A DNA stretch of 64,000 nucleotides from Hyalella azteca. Taxonomy: Eukaryota > Arthropoda > Malacostraca > Amphipoda > Hyalellidae. Below the pieces are notes generated by a model. The model worked only from the letters and a program-made list of their open reading frames with translations, was not told the origin of the DNA and searched no databases. Below are positions 34,690-47,714 of the stretch, in pieces. Both the position numbers and the translations under genes were made by a program. The stretch spans positions 62,001 to 126,000 of the forward strand of contig NW_025932894.1 in the NCBI RefSeq assembly GCF_000764305.2. The letters run 5' to 3'. Within the stretch, counting starts at the first letter, position 1. The number at the start of each line of letters is the position of its first letter.

Positions 34690-35612
34690 CCAGTGTCTGG
34701 AAACATATTGCAGGGGAGTTTTTTGAAAAAGAAATTGAAGGCGAGTTTTTGAAAACATATTGCAGAGAAGTTTTTGAAAACAATGCAATCGATCGAGTAT
34801 TTAAAAATATACTGCAGGCGAGATTCTGAAAACATATCGCAGACGAGTTTCTAGAAACATTGCAGGCGAGTTTCTAAAAACATGCTGCAAACGAGTTTTT
34901 AAAAACAAACTGCAGACGGGTTCCTGAAAACATATTGCAGCGAGTTTCTAGAAACATATCGCAGGCGAGTTTCTGAAAACATATCACAGGCGAGTTTCTA
35001 AAAACATACTGCAGCGAGTTTCTAGAAACATATCGCAGGCGAGTTTCTGAAAACATATCACAGGCGAGTTTCTGAAAACATACTGCAGCGAGTTTCTAGA
35101 AACATATCGCAGGCGAGTTTCTAAAAACATATTGCAGGCGAATTTCTGAAAACAAATTGCTGGCGAGTTCTAAAAACATACGGCAGGCTCGGTCCTATAA
35201 ACATTGTGATGGAGAGTTTCTAAAAAATATTGCAGGCGAGTTTCTGAAAACATTTGCAGGCGAGTTTCTAGAAACCTATTGCAGGCGAGTTTCTAAAAAC
35301 ATGCTGCAGACGAGGTCCTGAAAAAAACAAACTGCAGACGAGATTCTAAAAAACATAGTACAGGCAAGTTCCTGAAAATATCGCAGGCGAGTTTCTGAAA
35401 ACATACTGCAGGCGAGTTCCTGAAAACATAATGCAGGCGAGTTTCTAGAATCACATTGCAGGCGAGTTTCTAGAAACACATTTCAGGCGAGTTTCTAGAA
35501 ACATGTTGCAGGCGAGTTTCTAGAAACATGTTGCAGGCGAGTTTCTAAAAACATTATGCAGGCGAGTTTCTGAGAACATATTGCTGGCGAGTTTCTTAAA
35601 ACATATTGCAGG
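34690..35612 (-). repeat. 25-bp minisatellite, about 36 copies (GCAGGCGAGTTTCTGAAAACATATT type)
   Basis: Degenerate array built on GGCGAGTTTCTRRAAACATA. Some units have lost two to four bases. On the minus strand it reads MFSETRLRYVSRNS-type peptides in short open frames; these are repeat artefacts. Confidence 0.95.
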
Positions 35613-37130
35613 CGTTGGCTGAAAATTTCAGCAAGAATGCCCGCAAGTCTACCGAGTTAATGCCAACGAAATGAGACGAGGGCTTCGGCATGCCGCGCGT
35701 CAAGTCTTCTCTTCCTGCGGCCACATGGCAGAGCCGGCGAATGGTGTGTATGGCCTTCCTAATGAGATGGATTTATGTAACAAAATATACGCAAAAATTA
35801 ATTAATTTTACTTTCATCCTTTGTTGGTCAGGGTAGTTATTTATGAAATTAAGCTAAAATGTATGATTGCATTAACTAATGATGCACTGAATGATTTGTA
35901 ATCAAAGCTGTGATATCATTCGCATGTAAAATTCGAATCAAAAATTCAATTCGATTAACTGATAAATTTCAAATTGCAGTTCCCACAATTTTTAATTATT
36001 TAAAACTTTTCTACGACTATATAATAGAGACATGTTGAGCAATTGTACAAGTGACGGGATTGAAGAATTTTTGGGAGCGCATCAAACTTTTCCTTTTCAA
36101 ATGCAAAATTTTGATCAAGAAATTTCAATAACAAACGCTTTATTGGCCGTCAATTGCATTATTTAAATTGAATTTCAACTCTTCTTTTTGAAGAATAGCC
36201 CAGCAAACTCATCTATCTCGATTTGCTGCACAAACAAGTCCTGTATTTACAATTCAAAAGTAATCATATTTCTGAATGTGTTATCGAAAAAGCGCTCTAT
36301 ACTATTTGTCCATCGCTTATGTATACACATTAGCGTCGGCCTCAATTTATTTCTTCGATCACAACTGCTGTAGCAGCATCAGACCATATTCATGTAAACA
36401 TCAGTAATAGATTAGGTATTGAATTCTGGAGAATTCTAATTGTAATGGATCACAGGCTTTGTTTGTTGGATGCCAGAGACCGGATGAGAGTGCTCGGAGG
36501 CATCCTCTTCTCAAACATTTGTCCAGGTTATCGTAAAAATGTGAATAAAAATATAAATCCAGATTATCTAAAAAAAATCAAGATTATCGTATCAATAAAT
36601 CCAGGTTCTAGTAGAAATTTACTCCCAAGGAATTTATACATTGTGCACTTGACGTCTTCTCCAAAACTTTTCTTCGAGACGAAACGTGCAAATTTTTCCA
36701 TTGTTTTTTTTTTTTGTTCGTATTTCGTAGCCATAGATGATTGCTCCCTCTGCAACGACTCCCAAATATTGTAGCCACACATAACAATGGTAATAGTTTA
36801 ACAAATTTGATTTATGAATAACTTATTCATAAATCCGTGTTATTTTTTAAACCGATCATATAATGTATAAATTGTTCCTTTCAAAGCATCGTATACAGTA
36901 GTTTCGACACTATTAATCTATGCCATATATTATTTATTCGGCGAGCTACGTGCTGTTGCCTTATGTTTTTTGGGGATAAATGTTTTTTTTTTCTGGAGGA
37001 AGAAGAGGGGCAGCACGCGTTTGTTGCTCGATTTTGATTCTCGTGCTCAGTAGCGACCAAAGGAACTGCCGCGCCTCAGCTAGGCTATTTGCTCTGCCTA
37101 AATTCATCCTACTTCCTCCATTATAGTCAG
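35613..37130. other. Spacer, no gene assigned
   Basis: AT-rich with a GC-richer patch at 37000-37090. A 109-codon frame at 36445-36774 is not recognisable. Confidence 0.4.
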
Positions 37131-37134
37131 GTCG

Positions 37135-37262
37135 GAACTCCTGTGTAGGGCCAGAGTTACTATGTAGGGCCAGAGTTGCTGTGTAGGGCCAGAGTTGCTG
37201 TGTAGGGCCAGAGTTGCTGTGTAGGAAGTTGCTGTGTAGGGCCAGAGTTACCGTGTGGGAGT
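37135..37262 (+). repeat. 19-bp tandem repeat (CCAGAGTTGCTGTGTAGGG)
   Basis: About six copies, followed by two GAGTTTCAGAGCAT units. Confidence 0.9.
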
Positions 37263-37419
37263 TTCAGAGCATGGCAGAGTTTCAGAGCATAACAGAGCAC
37301 GGCAAAGCATATGGCACACAGTCTGGCCGAATCAAGAGGTTATGTCAGACGATAATTTTACGGAGGGAGAGACTCGTTGTAAGAAGCTCTTTGCTCTCCC
37401 CTATTTAGACGCTAGCTTT

Positions 37420-37860
37420 GATGTTTAAAGGTCTCATTGTAATGAGTCTACTTCAGTATTTTATGTTAAATAGTCTCATTATATTCATTATAATTAGTAC
37501 AGCCTTGTGTTTAAAGTTAATTGAATCGTTAAAATTATTAGTCTAGCGTTGTGTTTGATGTTAAAAGGTCTCATTTTAATGTCTACTCTGTGTTTGATGT
37601 TAAATGGTCTCATTTTAATGTCTACTCTGTGTTTGATGTTAAATTGTCACGTTATAAATAATCTAGCATTGGGTTTAATGTCAATGGTCTCATTATAATT
37701 AGTCCAGCATTGTGTTTGATATTAAAAGGTCTCATTTTAATAATGTCTACCGTACGCTTGATATTAAATTATCTAGTTATAATTCTAGTCTAGCCTTGTG
37801 TTCAATGTTAGTAAGTCTCATTGCAATAAGTCGAACCTTGTCTTTGATGTTATAATATTT
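37420..37860 (+). repeat. Degenerate 39-bp repeat (TGTGTTTGATGTTAAAAGGTCTCATTTTAATGTCTACTC type)
   Basis: GGTCTCATTTTAATG starts units at 37567 and 37606, a 39-bp period. Flanking copies are more diverged and spaced 40-60 bp. Confidence 0.8.
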
Positions 37861-39929
37861 CATTTTGATTATGGTCTATCTCTGCGTTCATTTCACTGAT
37901 TACATTAGAGCTATCGAAATCAGTCCAGAATTTATTAAAAATGATGCCTCGTTTAGCATCATCAAAATCTGAGGACTTGCATTGCGTCATCAGAGGGCCT
38001 TGGGTTTAGAGTTACATCCGACATTAACGGAGGATCAGAATAGCTGTTAGTGCTATCAGTTCTATCAATTTTATTTTCGAAAGCGCTGGTAAAAATTCGG
38101 CCCTAAATTCGAGTTATACAGAAGCCAATAATTTTGAAAAGCAACTCAGAACGCTACGCTATAACCGCTGTCTCGTGTCTCCAGAGAAAACACGTTGCTT
38201 GTCACTTTGTGTCGACGCCTGGGACCTTCAGTGTCGATTACCTGAGTGAAACACGTCAGTCAAATGTCAGTTTATTTAATATGATAACTGACAATTCGGC
38301 TCAGAATAATCGGCTAATATCCTTTTGTGAAGCAGAAATCTTAGTGTTCACTATGACTATGAATTTCGCGTTCGACTGCGAGCAGAAATAAAGAATTTTG
38401 CTATGGAAAACTTCGCCGGTCTCTCTCGCCCTGTCAGTCAGGGCAAAAATGCGATATTCGCAGATTAGTTTTTTGAGGATAGTTCGTTGTGTTTAAATAG
38501 AGTTTGAATGGAAGTGTTGGGTCACAAACATTATTTACTTGGATGTGAGGTAACTCGATGGCTTCATCTTTTACTTCATAGAACGTAACGAAAACTGTCC
38601 TTTTATATGTGATGTGATAGCGTTTTTTCATATTCTACAGATCCACTTTTTCGACCTCATACAACTTCTCAATGATGGGACAAACGTTGTAACTCACGAG
38701 AGTTATTGACACGTCTTATCTCAATTTAAAGGCTTTCGTTTGTTAATTATTTTTAGGAACTCAGTTTGAAAAACCTCAATGAGATAGAAGCTCAAAGACT
38801 GCAATTAAAAGTGGATAAGAAAAAACAGTGGCTTGTAAAGGATCAATCTAGATTTTTTATTTGTCGTTAATTGGCTCTTGGGGGAGGTTTCCTGTAGGAC
38901 AGTTTGCCTTAGTTTCTTGACACGCGTTGGGACAGACTTATCGCGACTATTTATCTAGGATAGACTCGCCTTTTCGTTTTATATGTAAATAAGAGGATGT
39001 TTACATATTTATATGTAAATATGTTAACTGGACGTCGCTCGGGATAGGTAATTCCTAAGCTGCCTTACGATTTCATGGATTATTTCGATTAAGATCTAAT
39101 ATTGTGTAGAACATTTCAATAGCCAACCATTTTTCTATCCCATTTGTTGATTAGCAGGTTAACCTTTCGCTGCTCGTGTGGTTAGGTTGATGATTATCAG
39201 GTTAATTCCTATTTTTTTGCGTATTTTATGTGATGAAGTATAGGTCATACCAGCTTGTGTTTAATTTTCAAATTCAGTTTTAAAGCAGGCTCTACTTATT
39301 TCGTGTTTTTATTTAATGACAATCTGAAAATTCAAGACAACCTCTTGACATCCAAAAGAATAGTATAAATATAATATATAATATTCTTGCCCCATTGCAA
39401 ATTCAACACCAGAATAACTGGCTCCGAACGAACCTGCAGCCTAAAATGCTAAAACATAATCTAGATTCTTGTAATTCCAGGCATTAGAACCCCAACAGAA
39501 AGCCTCCCCTGTGAGTGTCCACTAATATACTGCACACAATATATGGAAAAACTTGAATTATTTACGTGAAAGGTTTGAGAGTTGAAAAATAAAAATGTCT
39601 TTTGCTCATTAAAATTTACATATGACATATTGAGTCGTTAGCTTGAATAACAAGCTTGCAAAATAATAAGCAGCTAACAAGTGATGGTAATATGTTAATT
39701 AAACTAATACTTCGAGAGCTATATGTTATATTTTCGTGGAGGTCCACAAAGCAATTAGGCTGTCATAAGTTTTTATGAGACATCATTTTTTGCGTGAGTC
39801 AGCTGGCCTTAGCGATGGCGACTGTTTTTTTTTCGACTCTAGCCTATGAGTCTCGAGCTTTTTGTATTAATTATTTATATTTTGCTAAGCGCAATTATTA
39901 ATTCCTTGATATATTGCCAATTAAAACGC
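37861..39929. other. 2 kb without recognisable features
   Basis: AT-rich. Short frames only. ACATTTTATATGTAAATA-type doublet at about 38980-39020. Confidence 0.45.
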
Positions 39930-40441
39930 TGATATCTTGATGATTAATACGTTGATTTCTTGGCGATTAATACGTTGATATCTTGATGGTTATCACGTTG
40001 ATATTTTGCTTATTAATGTGTCGATATCTTGCTGATTAAAACTTTGATATCTCGTTGATTAATACGTTGATATCTTGTTGGTTAATACACTGATATCTTG
40101 ATGATATATACGTTGATATCATGATGATTAATACATTGATATCTCGCTGATTAATTCGTTCATATCTTGATGATTAATACGTTGATAACTTGCTGATCAA
40201 TACGTTGATCTTGCTGATTAATACATTGATATCTCGCTGCTTAATTCGTTCATATCTTGCTGATTAATACGTTGATATCTTGCTTATTGATACGTGGATA
40301 TCTTGTTTATTAATAGGATTAGATATCGCTGATTAATACGTTTATCATGCTGATTAATACCTTGATATCCTGATGATCACTACGTTTATATCTCGCTGAT
40401 TAATACGTTGATATCTTGTTTATTAATACGTTGATAACTTC
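39930..40441 (+). repeat. 23-bp minisatellite, about 22 copies (GATTAATACGTTGATATCTTGCT)
   Basis: Units with GATTAATACGTTGATATCTT at 23-bp spacing (for example 39942 and 39965), with substitutions and small deletions in some units. Confidence 0.95.
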
Positions 40442-40974
40442 TATTGTTGGATTTAATGCATTGTGGAATTTAATGAATTTACCAATATTTTAATCAGTGC
40501 ATTCAAATATCATACCGTGATCTTTTTATTTTTAGGCCAATTTCCAATACGCTGACATGCAGACTTTAAACTTTTTAATTGTAGTCTGGATCAAGTTTTC
40601 CAATCACCGTAACTAATGAACTACAATTCATTCAAATTTATTGACTCTATTTACATGCACCGACGGTATTTTACGGGTGCAGTTCACTCGACGTAGAAAA
40701 CACTTTGCTCCTGTCCTCGCAGCCATCAACACAGAAACACCGAAACCATTTACTGGCAAGGACCATCGCTACCTTCGTAAAAATATTTACTGGTACTTCG
40801 CTGACTGAGAGTCGGGTGCTGGTTGGCCAGCGATAACACGCCTTTTGTTTTTAAAAATAGTTGCTTGACTAAGAGAGCAAATGCCCCGTTGCTCGTCCAA
40901 TTGTTTTGGCGCTACGCTGAATAACAAATGAAAGCACCGAGCCGTTAATATTCTAAAATATAGACCACGTTTTA

Positions 40975-41036
40975 TGTTTTTGTATGCAAGGGATTAACGA
41001 TGACTACGAGATTCTACTATATATTAATACATGGAT
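40975..41036 (+). repeat. Dispersed short repeat R5, copy 1
   Basis: GTATGCAAGGGATTAACGAT and GACTACGAGATT recur at 46063-46125. Confidence 0.75.
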
Positions 41037-41039
41037 GGA

Positions 41040-41555
41040 ATGTTCACTTTATTGTTGCCACTATTGAATTAACTCCAATTTATAACAGGCGGCCTGTTGC
41101 AATTGGAAATTGCGTAAATATATTATTGCAAGTAGTTGTATCCGTTTCAAACCGATATTTATTTTAGGCTTTGCCCTTGATCCCTGCCACTGGGACAGAC
41201 AAAGGCTTGTCTATTTAATGCCAAGCATTTAATCAGGTGTGAATCAGTCATGAAGTCAGGTTTTCAAGTTCAATTCAATTATGTACCGAATGTTTAATAT
41301 CAAATAAGACTGTTTGACTTAAGAAAATCCAGCTATTTCATAACCTATTGTGCAATGCCCAAATACCTAGTTAATAATTAACTGTTTGAAAAGTCGTCAG
41401 TTCGTCTACTCAGCAATAAAATCTACTGGTACAGCATTCGCAGACTTAAGCAGCTGGCTCCATGAAAATTATAGACCATTTATGTATTGATTGAAACAGC
41501 AAGTGATTTATTCCTGAACAAAACTCACCGTGATGCTTAACGCGATGATTGTATT
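41040..41555. other. Spacer, no feature seen
   Basis: No recognisable gene or repeat. Confidence 0.4.
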
Positions 41556-41559
41556 ACAT

Positions 41560-41602
41560 GAAATAATTTCTCTGAAGCATGATGCTTCAGAGAAATTATT
41601 TC
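41560..41602. repeat. Perfect 21-bp inverted repeat with 1-nt centre
   Basis: GAAATAATTTCTCTGAAGCA+T is mirrored exactly after G41581 as ATGCTTCAGAGAAATTATTTC minus the centre. A 43-nt perfect hairpin in otherwise unique sequence. Confidence 0.9.
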
Positions 41603-44530
41603 GGTTTTACGGATCCATGCGCAATATTTCTTTTATATGTGGGCCAACAATCTAAAATTCTTCATTTGAGGCTTCTAACTGCGTTAAAAATTTGTCCTGC
41701 AATCGGACAGGATAGTACAAAATTGGAAATTATCCTCTATCAATAGGCTGATGCTACTGGATTATGAAGATGAAAGTAAATGCTCAAGTAGAGTGAGGAG
41801 AAGGATGCAATCCTTCAAGAATATCATGAATATGGTATTCAAACATCAACAGTTACGCAACACTGATGACAATGCTGCGTGAACTATACGATTCTATTCC
41901 AAGCGGAATGCTGCGCAAATGTAATATAAATAATTACTTTGTTGAAGGTAATTATGCAATTTGAAAATATTAGTGTTAACCTTGCATTAAATCACTGTGC
42001 AGCCACAAAGTTCTTGTTTTCTTAAGGGATGCCGGAAACATAGTTTTTCGAGTAACTTCATGAGATGAGCAGCAAGATTGAAGTCTGGACCGCAGGTTAC
42101 AACTCGTGTCATAACTTCAGTCTGAATTAGCCTTTGTTTGCAGGAGCAGATGGTTTTCTTGCTAGCATCGAGGAAGGACGAGGTAACTAACAGCATCCTA
42201 ACTTAGTCTTCCTAATGAATCAAGTCGAACAACTTGAGCAATCAAACTTGGTAACTACCATCAATCTGCCTCATGGTAGCAGCGCTCGGCTGTCCGACCT
42301 GCTCGACGTTTGCTGTCTCGGGAGTTACGCTGCGCGCCTGGCAAGATTATGGTCGTATTAGCGGCGGCCAGAGGATAGCCGGCGCTTAACTGCTGTCAGA
42401 TGATGTTTTTGTTGTGATGTTTGTTGTCAGAAAAGGAGGAACATCTTTTGTTTAATTTAGGTAGTTATAAATTGAACTGGGGCGCATATTCCATCCATTT
42501 TAATGGCCCAATAGTGATTCCCATTTCGAAGCAGTGATTCGTGTTTCAGAAGATACACCTGGTGGTGCGTGACTATGCTAGTCCACTGCACTTATTCCTG
42601 CCTTTCTTCGTATTATTGTTTGATTATAAGTATAACTCTGATCTTTTATTTTTAAATTTAACAGCTTAGCATAGAAATGTAGAATTTTTGAATAACATTC
42701 ATCCAGGTATTTGCCTCTGTTGAGTCGTTCTGTGAAAGGTGATCATGTACTTTGCACCAACTATATACATTTTTTGTCAAAGATCAACCTATATCAAAAG
42801 TAATTCCCTTGGAGATTTCGTTATCTAGGCAATTTCCTATTTTGCTTGAATAAAACCATTTGGTCGAGTGCTGCTTGGGTGGTCACCCAACGACGTTAAC
42901 CAAACAAAATAATGCGATGCTGGTGATACCTTGTCAAAAATACTGCCGGTGTAACCGGCGATTTAAAAACGATGAGAGTCTGGGCGTGAAGTGGGCGCAT
43001 CATCGGAGTAACGCGGACGTTATGTCCACTTTAGAGCCGTTATGTCTACTTTAGAGCCGTTATGATGCCTTTGAGAATACCAATATAGAATCTGCAAACT
43101 GGGATCAGAGTCGTCACGATTACGCTTTCATCTGGTGCACCCTGGACAAGCTATTTTCATTCACGCCTCCTGATATGAATGAAAAATCCTTGTGAATACA
43201 CAATCAAATTATCGCTGTTCATTCTCATTATGAGTGTTGACATAATGGCATTTGAACACATGAGGAAATATAAATTTATTAACTGGTTAAATCGTTAAAT
43301 CAGCGTCTCGAGGTCAATAATCTCTGAAATTTTAGAATCCCGTTATCCCAAGTCTCGTAAGAATATGCTAATTTGTTACACCACCAATTTGAAAAGCAAC
43401 TTATAACTTTTGATCCAATTCTTTTCTCCCACCGAGAATACATTTTTACGTCCTAGTAAAAATTTACGACCCCGACGCGAAATGAACAGCCTCGTATATT
43501 GTGGCAACTGACTTCAGACACATGAACATATTTTAATCGATACAATAGATAATAGGTAGAAAAATTTAGACATGTAGCTATGGGCTCCATTCAGCAACAC
43601 GAGTTTAACTGTGTAGTTAGAATATATACATTGAAAATCCTATAATTTATTGAGGCTATATGAGATATCATTATCCAAAGTTCTCAATTGTTTCGTGTAT
43701 AGAGCAACATTGCTCTGGCATGGACACAGCTTGATGTTTGTCGGAAGTTTGTGCGTGGTTTGATAGCAACTGACCGGTGTTGCTGCATAGGTATGAATCA
43801 TGGCTGTACGATACGTGTACAATGTACATCGCGGGTAGCATTCAGCAGTACTGGTAAAAACGGTGATGGTGCTGACAGCTTCACTTTATAATTCAGTCAG
43901 CTGCGATGTACGAACTTTTAAGCTTTGGTCATGCCCGCTCAACAAACCATTATTATCGCGTTATCGGCGCAGTCACGGCCGTCGGCCAACCGTTGATGAA
44001 TTGATGGTCTTACGCGCATAATAACATCGCACTCGCGTGAAAAACAAAGTTAATCAAGAATCACCAAACGATTTTCTGAATGCGATAGTCTATCACCTAC
44101 TTCACGGCCTACGCAGCTCATTGACGATACGTTTGTATTCTCGACTTGGGGTATATACCATATAGGTATGTACCATATTTGCCATCAGATTTAATGCGTG
44201 TCCATCGTACTATTACGGCTTTATTCAATTTCGTCTCTGAATATAGTTTTGCAACCTAAAGTTGACCCAACTATGCCTGGTTAAACTGCATATGAAAATA
44301 ATAGATTTTCACCCATAAGTGTAACTTTTTTCAGATGTAATCAATAGTGAATTTCTGATGAATGTATTAAAGAATTTTGAACGTTCACAGTTCGAGAAGT
44401 CAAGCGAGCGTTCATTGAGGTTAGGCATGAGATGAGGCACTTACTTTTTGACTTCATTATTTTCCACTCGTTCTTCGAATTTATCTACTAATTAAACTTA
44501 TATACTGTCTTGTATTATTAAACCTGTGTG
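41603..44530. other. 2.9 kb without assignable gene
   Basis: A GC-richer patch lies at 42270-42400. A 24-bp duplicate TTTAGAGCCGTTATGTCYAC sits at about 43020-43065. No recognisable frames. Confidence 0.45.
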
Positions 44531-44535
44531 CTTTT

Positions 44536-44712
44536 TAGCGCATGTTCTCATTTATGGAAGTCCGTCTGTCTGTCAGTCTGTCCGTCCGTGACTTCACGGA
44601 CGGACGAGAAAATGCGCTCTCTGTCACTCATTGCAGTGAGTACTGATCTTATTTTTTAATCGATCCTGATAGCGAAAGTTCAAACTTAATCACTTGGTTC
44701 CCTCAGAAGCTC
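44536..44712. repeat. Foldback repeat family R3, copy 1 (AGCGCATTTTCTC ends)
   Basis: AGCGCATGTTCTCATTTATGG near the left is mirrored by GAGAAAATGCGC at 44607. Between them is a GTCTGTCTGTC-type run and the hairpin GTCCGTCCGTGA/TCACGGACGGAC. Then GTCACTC...GCAGTGAGTACTGA. The same order recurs at 46861. Confidence 0.75.
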
Positions 44713-44892
44713 AGCAGTTCTCCCCTCGATGCCTAAGTGCCCCGGCACCAACCCTCGCACTTAACGCGTAAACCAGGCACTTAATTTCACAAAAAACTCT
44801 CCGAACGATCAGTCGTAAAACTCAGACTTCCAGCTTAGAAACTCAGTTTCTAGGTAAGAATGATATAGTGGCCATGTGACTAATTATCTATT

Positions 44893-44962
44893 GCACTCAG
44901 CAAAATGAATGGTCATATTTTCAAAATAGTGACAATCTTTCTTACCCACAGCACGAATGGAG
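44893..44962 (+). repeat. Fragment of MITE family R4
   Basis: GCACTCAGCAAAATGAATGG, ATAGTGAC and ACAGCACGAA match the left half of the element at 47525-47714. Confidence 0.65.
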
Positions 44963-45561
44963 AAGCACATATGTATAAATCATTACTCTAAAAGTCATTC
45001 CCCACAATGAAAAGAAATCATTACCCACATATGCCCTTGTGCCGAGTTAAACTGGGTCTGGGTGACCCACATAAGAGTATAAAGTGCATCAACATTTAGA
45101 CTAATCTCATTTCTCGAAGTTGCGATGCTTACCTGAGACACTAAGGGGTGGGGATGACTAGCAATTTTTCTGTATCATTCGTTCAATTAAAATAAAATTT
45201 CAACTAAAATTATTACTGCATATCATATATCATTTCAAAAACTCAAACTCATTCTGATTTTTTAATTTTGGGTATATTGTCGATCAACCCTGTTACTATC
45301 TTTGAGATTTATATTCTGTGCCGAAATGTAGCAAAGGTTCAGTTTTTAGAACACTGAGCGTCCTAATAGCGTATCCAATTCCTCGGGCTGTTTATATCTG
45401 CCGATGAACTTCCTCAGAAACCCGAGCGTTCCCTGAATGATTATTCTCATTATTATTCCTTGAAATCCCGCGTTAAAGTGAAGCCGAGGTTGGGGAAGCG
45501 CAGTGTAGCGAGAGATTACTGTATATATGAGGCAGAAAAACGAGAGTTATTGACTATCATG

Positions 45562-45878
45562 TTAATAATATGCATTTAAAAATTACTTTTTAGAGACAAC
45601 ACTTCTAAAAAGGCCGGTGTGTGCTACGTTGCACTTTTACACTGAATTTATTATTTTATAAAGAAATTATTTACCAAATTTTCCTTTAATAGTAAAATTT
45701 TTTTATATGTTTTAAATTATTTATTCTGTCACTTGATTCAAGCATTGTCTCCGACTTTACGAAAGTGTGCAAAATTTCTGATTGACTGGACAGGTGAAAG
45801 CGTGTTAAATATCGATTATAAGATTTGTAGCAGACAAACAAACAACAAGAAATAAAGTTTGAGAGAAGTGTTGTAAAA
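45562..45878 (-). repeat. Dispersed repeat family R1, copy 4 (inverted)
   Basis: Minus-strand copy from TTTTACAACACTTCTC (complement of 45863-45878) to AACGCATATTATT-like sequence near 45562, with the same CACTTTCGTAAAGTCGGAGA core. Confidence 0.85.
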
Positions 45879-46062
45879 CGGTTAATAATTCTGAAAAACT
45901 TGAATCGACCGAAACACGCTCAGCACTAACTTAAATTATCTATTCGTATGAGTAAAACGCTCATCACAAACTGCTCTATTTTGGGTAGAATTAAACGCTA
46001 TCACAAGAAACACGTTATTTCATTCGTGGCTCTGAATCTATTTCATTCGTGCTTCGTTTTTG

Positions 46063-46176
46063 TATGCAAGGGATTAACGATGACTACGAGATTGTACTAT
46101 ATATTACTATATATATATTAGCACAAACTGCTCTATTTTGGGTGGAATTAAACGCCATCACATACTGGCGCCTCAG
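46063..46176 (+). repeat. Dispersed short repeat R5, copy 2, plus local duplicate
   Basis: GTATGCAAGGGATTAACGAT is shared with 40985. It is followed by CACAAACTGCTCTATTTTGG, which duplicates text at about 45966. Confidence 0.7.
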
Positions 46177-46860
46177 TTGGCCTCGGAAACTTCAGAAGAA
46201 AAGTAACTTCGGAAGTCTTCTCAAGTGAACCAATTAAACCTCGCTGCCAGAAATACCTAATTATTCATGCAGATTTGTTGTGTTTTGTTTCTAACTATTG
46301 AGAGTTGTTATGATTTGTTTCCTGTATCAGAGCGTGCCATCCTCACGGGGATTGAAGATAGATTTATTCGGAAAGGAAGAGATACTGCAGTTGAAGCAAA
46401 CTTATTCCGGCAAGAATAATTGTAAATGGCAAGAAATAAAAACAATCACGTAAGAGAACTAACGAGGCGTTATGAAATTTATTTTACTTGCCCATCAAAC
46501 GTTTTATCCAAATGGCGCATATTAATGAAACGCCTAATTTCAACAGAAGATTTATGGCGCGTTTGGTTTGCAGCGCTAGCGAACTCGCCTTGTATTCCTT
46601 TTTTACTTTCGATGCACCTTTTATTCCCGTGTGGGTCATCATAACCCGGTTTTGCCCGGGAAAGCTGGTGTATCAGTGCAACATTCGCTCGCTACTCGTG
46701 CTTGCTGTGAGTTAGAAAGTTTCATTTTTTGGACAAAATAATCCATTAATTTTTACCAAAGCTTAGAGAGTCCCGCCTAACCCTTAATTCGAACTCCGAT
46801 GCAAACTTTACTTTCGAGCCTCTGAATCAAATTTGGTGAAGACATTCTAAGAGTCTTTTC

Positions 46861-47036
46861 AGCGCATTTTCTCATTTATGGAAAAAAGGCGCTATTGTGC
46901 TAGTCATGTCCGTCCATCTGTCTGTCTGTCCGTGACCGCGTTTTCGTCGACGAGAAAATGCGCGCTGTCACTCGCTGCAGTGAGTACTGAGTTATATTTT
47001 TTCGATGTTCGATGAGTTGGGTTCTCCTCAGAAAAG
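46861..47036. repeat. Foldback repeat family R3, copy 2
   Basis: AGCGCATTTTCTCATTTATG at 46861, mirrored by GAGAAAATGCGCGCT at 46952, with a CCGTCCATCTGTCTGTCTGT run between. It then has CACTCGCTGCAGTGAGTACT and GGGTTCTCCTCAGAA, as in the copy at 44536. Confidence 0.75.
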
Positions 47037-47524
47037 TATTATTAAATTACAGAACACAGATAATGAAGGTATAATGTAGTTTTAGGAACATTTAATTTGA
47101 TTCAATATTTATAAAAGTATATATGTATTATGATGGATTCCAAGTGTCTTTTACATGCGCTGTCAAATGAGTTGGATTCCCTGAAATTAATTACCTATTC
47201 ATGAAATTCAACAAATTTATAAAGATGATATAGGATGGCGAGGGTATAATTGCTTCTAGATTTCCGTTGAAGTTTTTTTCGTTTTTTGTTAGAATAAAGA
47301 TAAGATCACGATTGTTCTATTTTATGTCAAAAAACTCACGAGAATCTTGCCATTTTGCCTTAGGTCTGCGGGAGGCGAAGCGAAGTTCCCAGCAAGTGTG
47401 TTTTAATTTATATACAAGCTTGCAGTGAACAAAAGAACTTTGTGGCTCTTTGTGCCGAGGTTGCGAGGTAAGCAGCAATTGCTAAGGTGGAGTCACCGAT
47501 GGAAATTTAAAACCCTAGCACCCC

Positions 47525-47714
47525 ACACTCAAAAAAATGAATGGGACATATTGTCCAAATAGTGACTCTCTTTTTTTTTATTACAGCACGAACCGAGAGC
47601 GGACGTAGCGCTCTGATTCTCACTGCGGCCTGATCAAATTCGGTCATTATAGCCCATACAATGACAATAATTGCATCGATCTTTGGACAAAGTCTTGTCC
47701 ATTTCTTTGAGTGT
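47525..47714. mobile_element. 190-bp MITE, family R4
   Basis: The left end ACACTCAAAAAAATGAATGG plus GACATATTGTCC is mirrored by the right end (complement ACACTCAAAGAAATGGACAA, then GACTTTGTCC). A related element is at 50292 and a fragment at 44893. No coding capacity. Confidence 0.8.
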
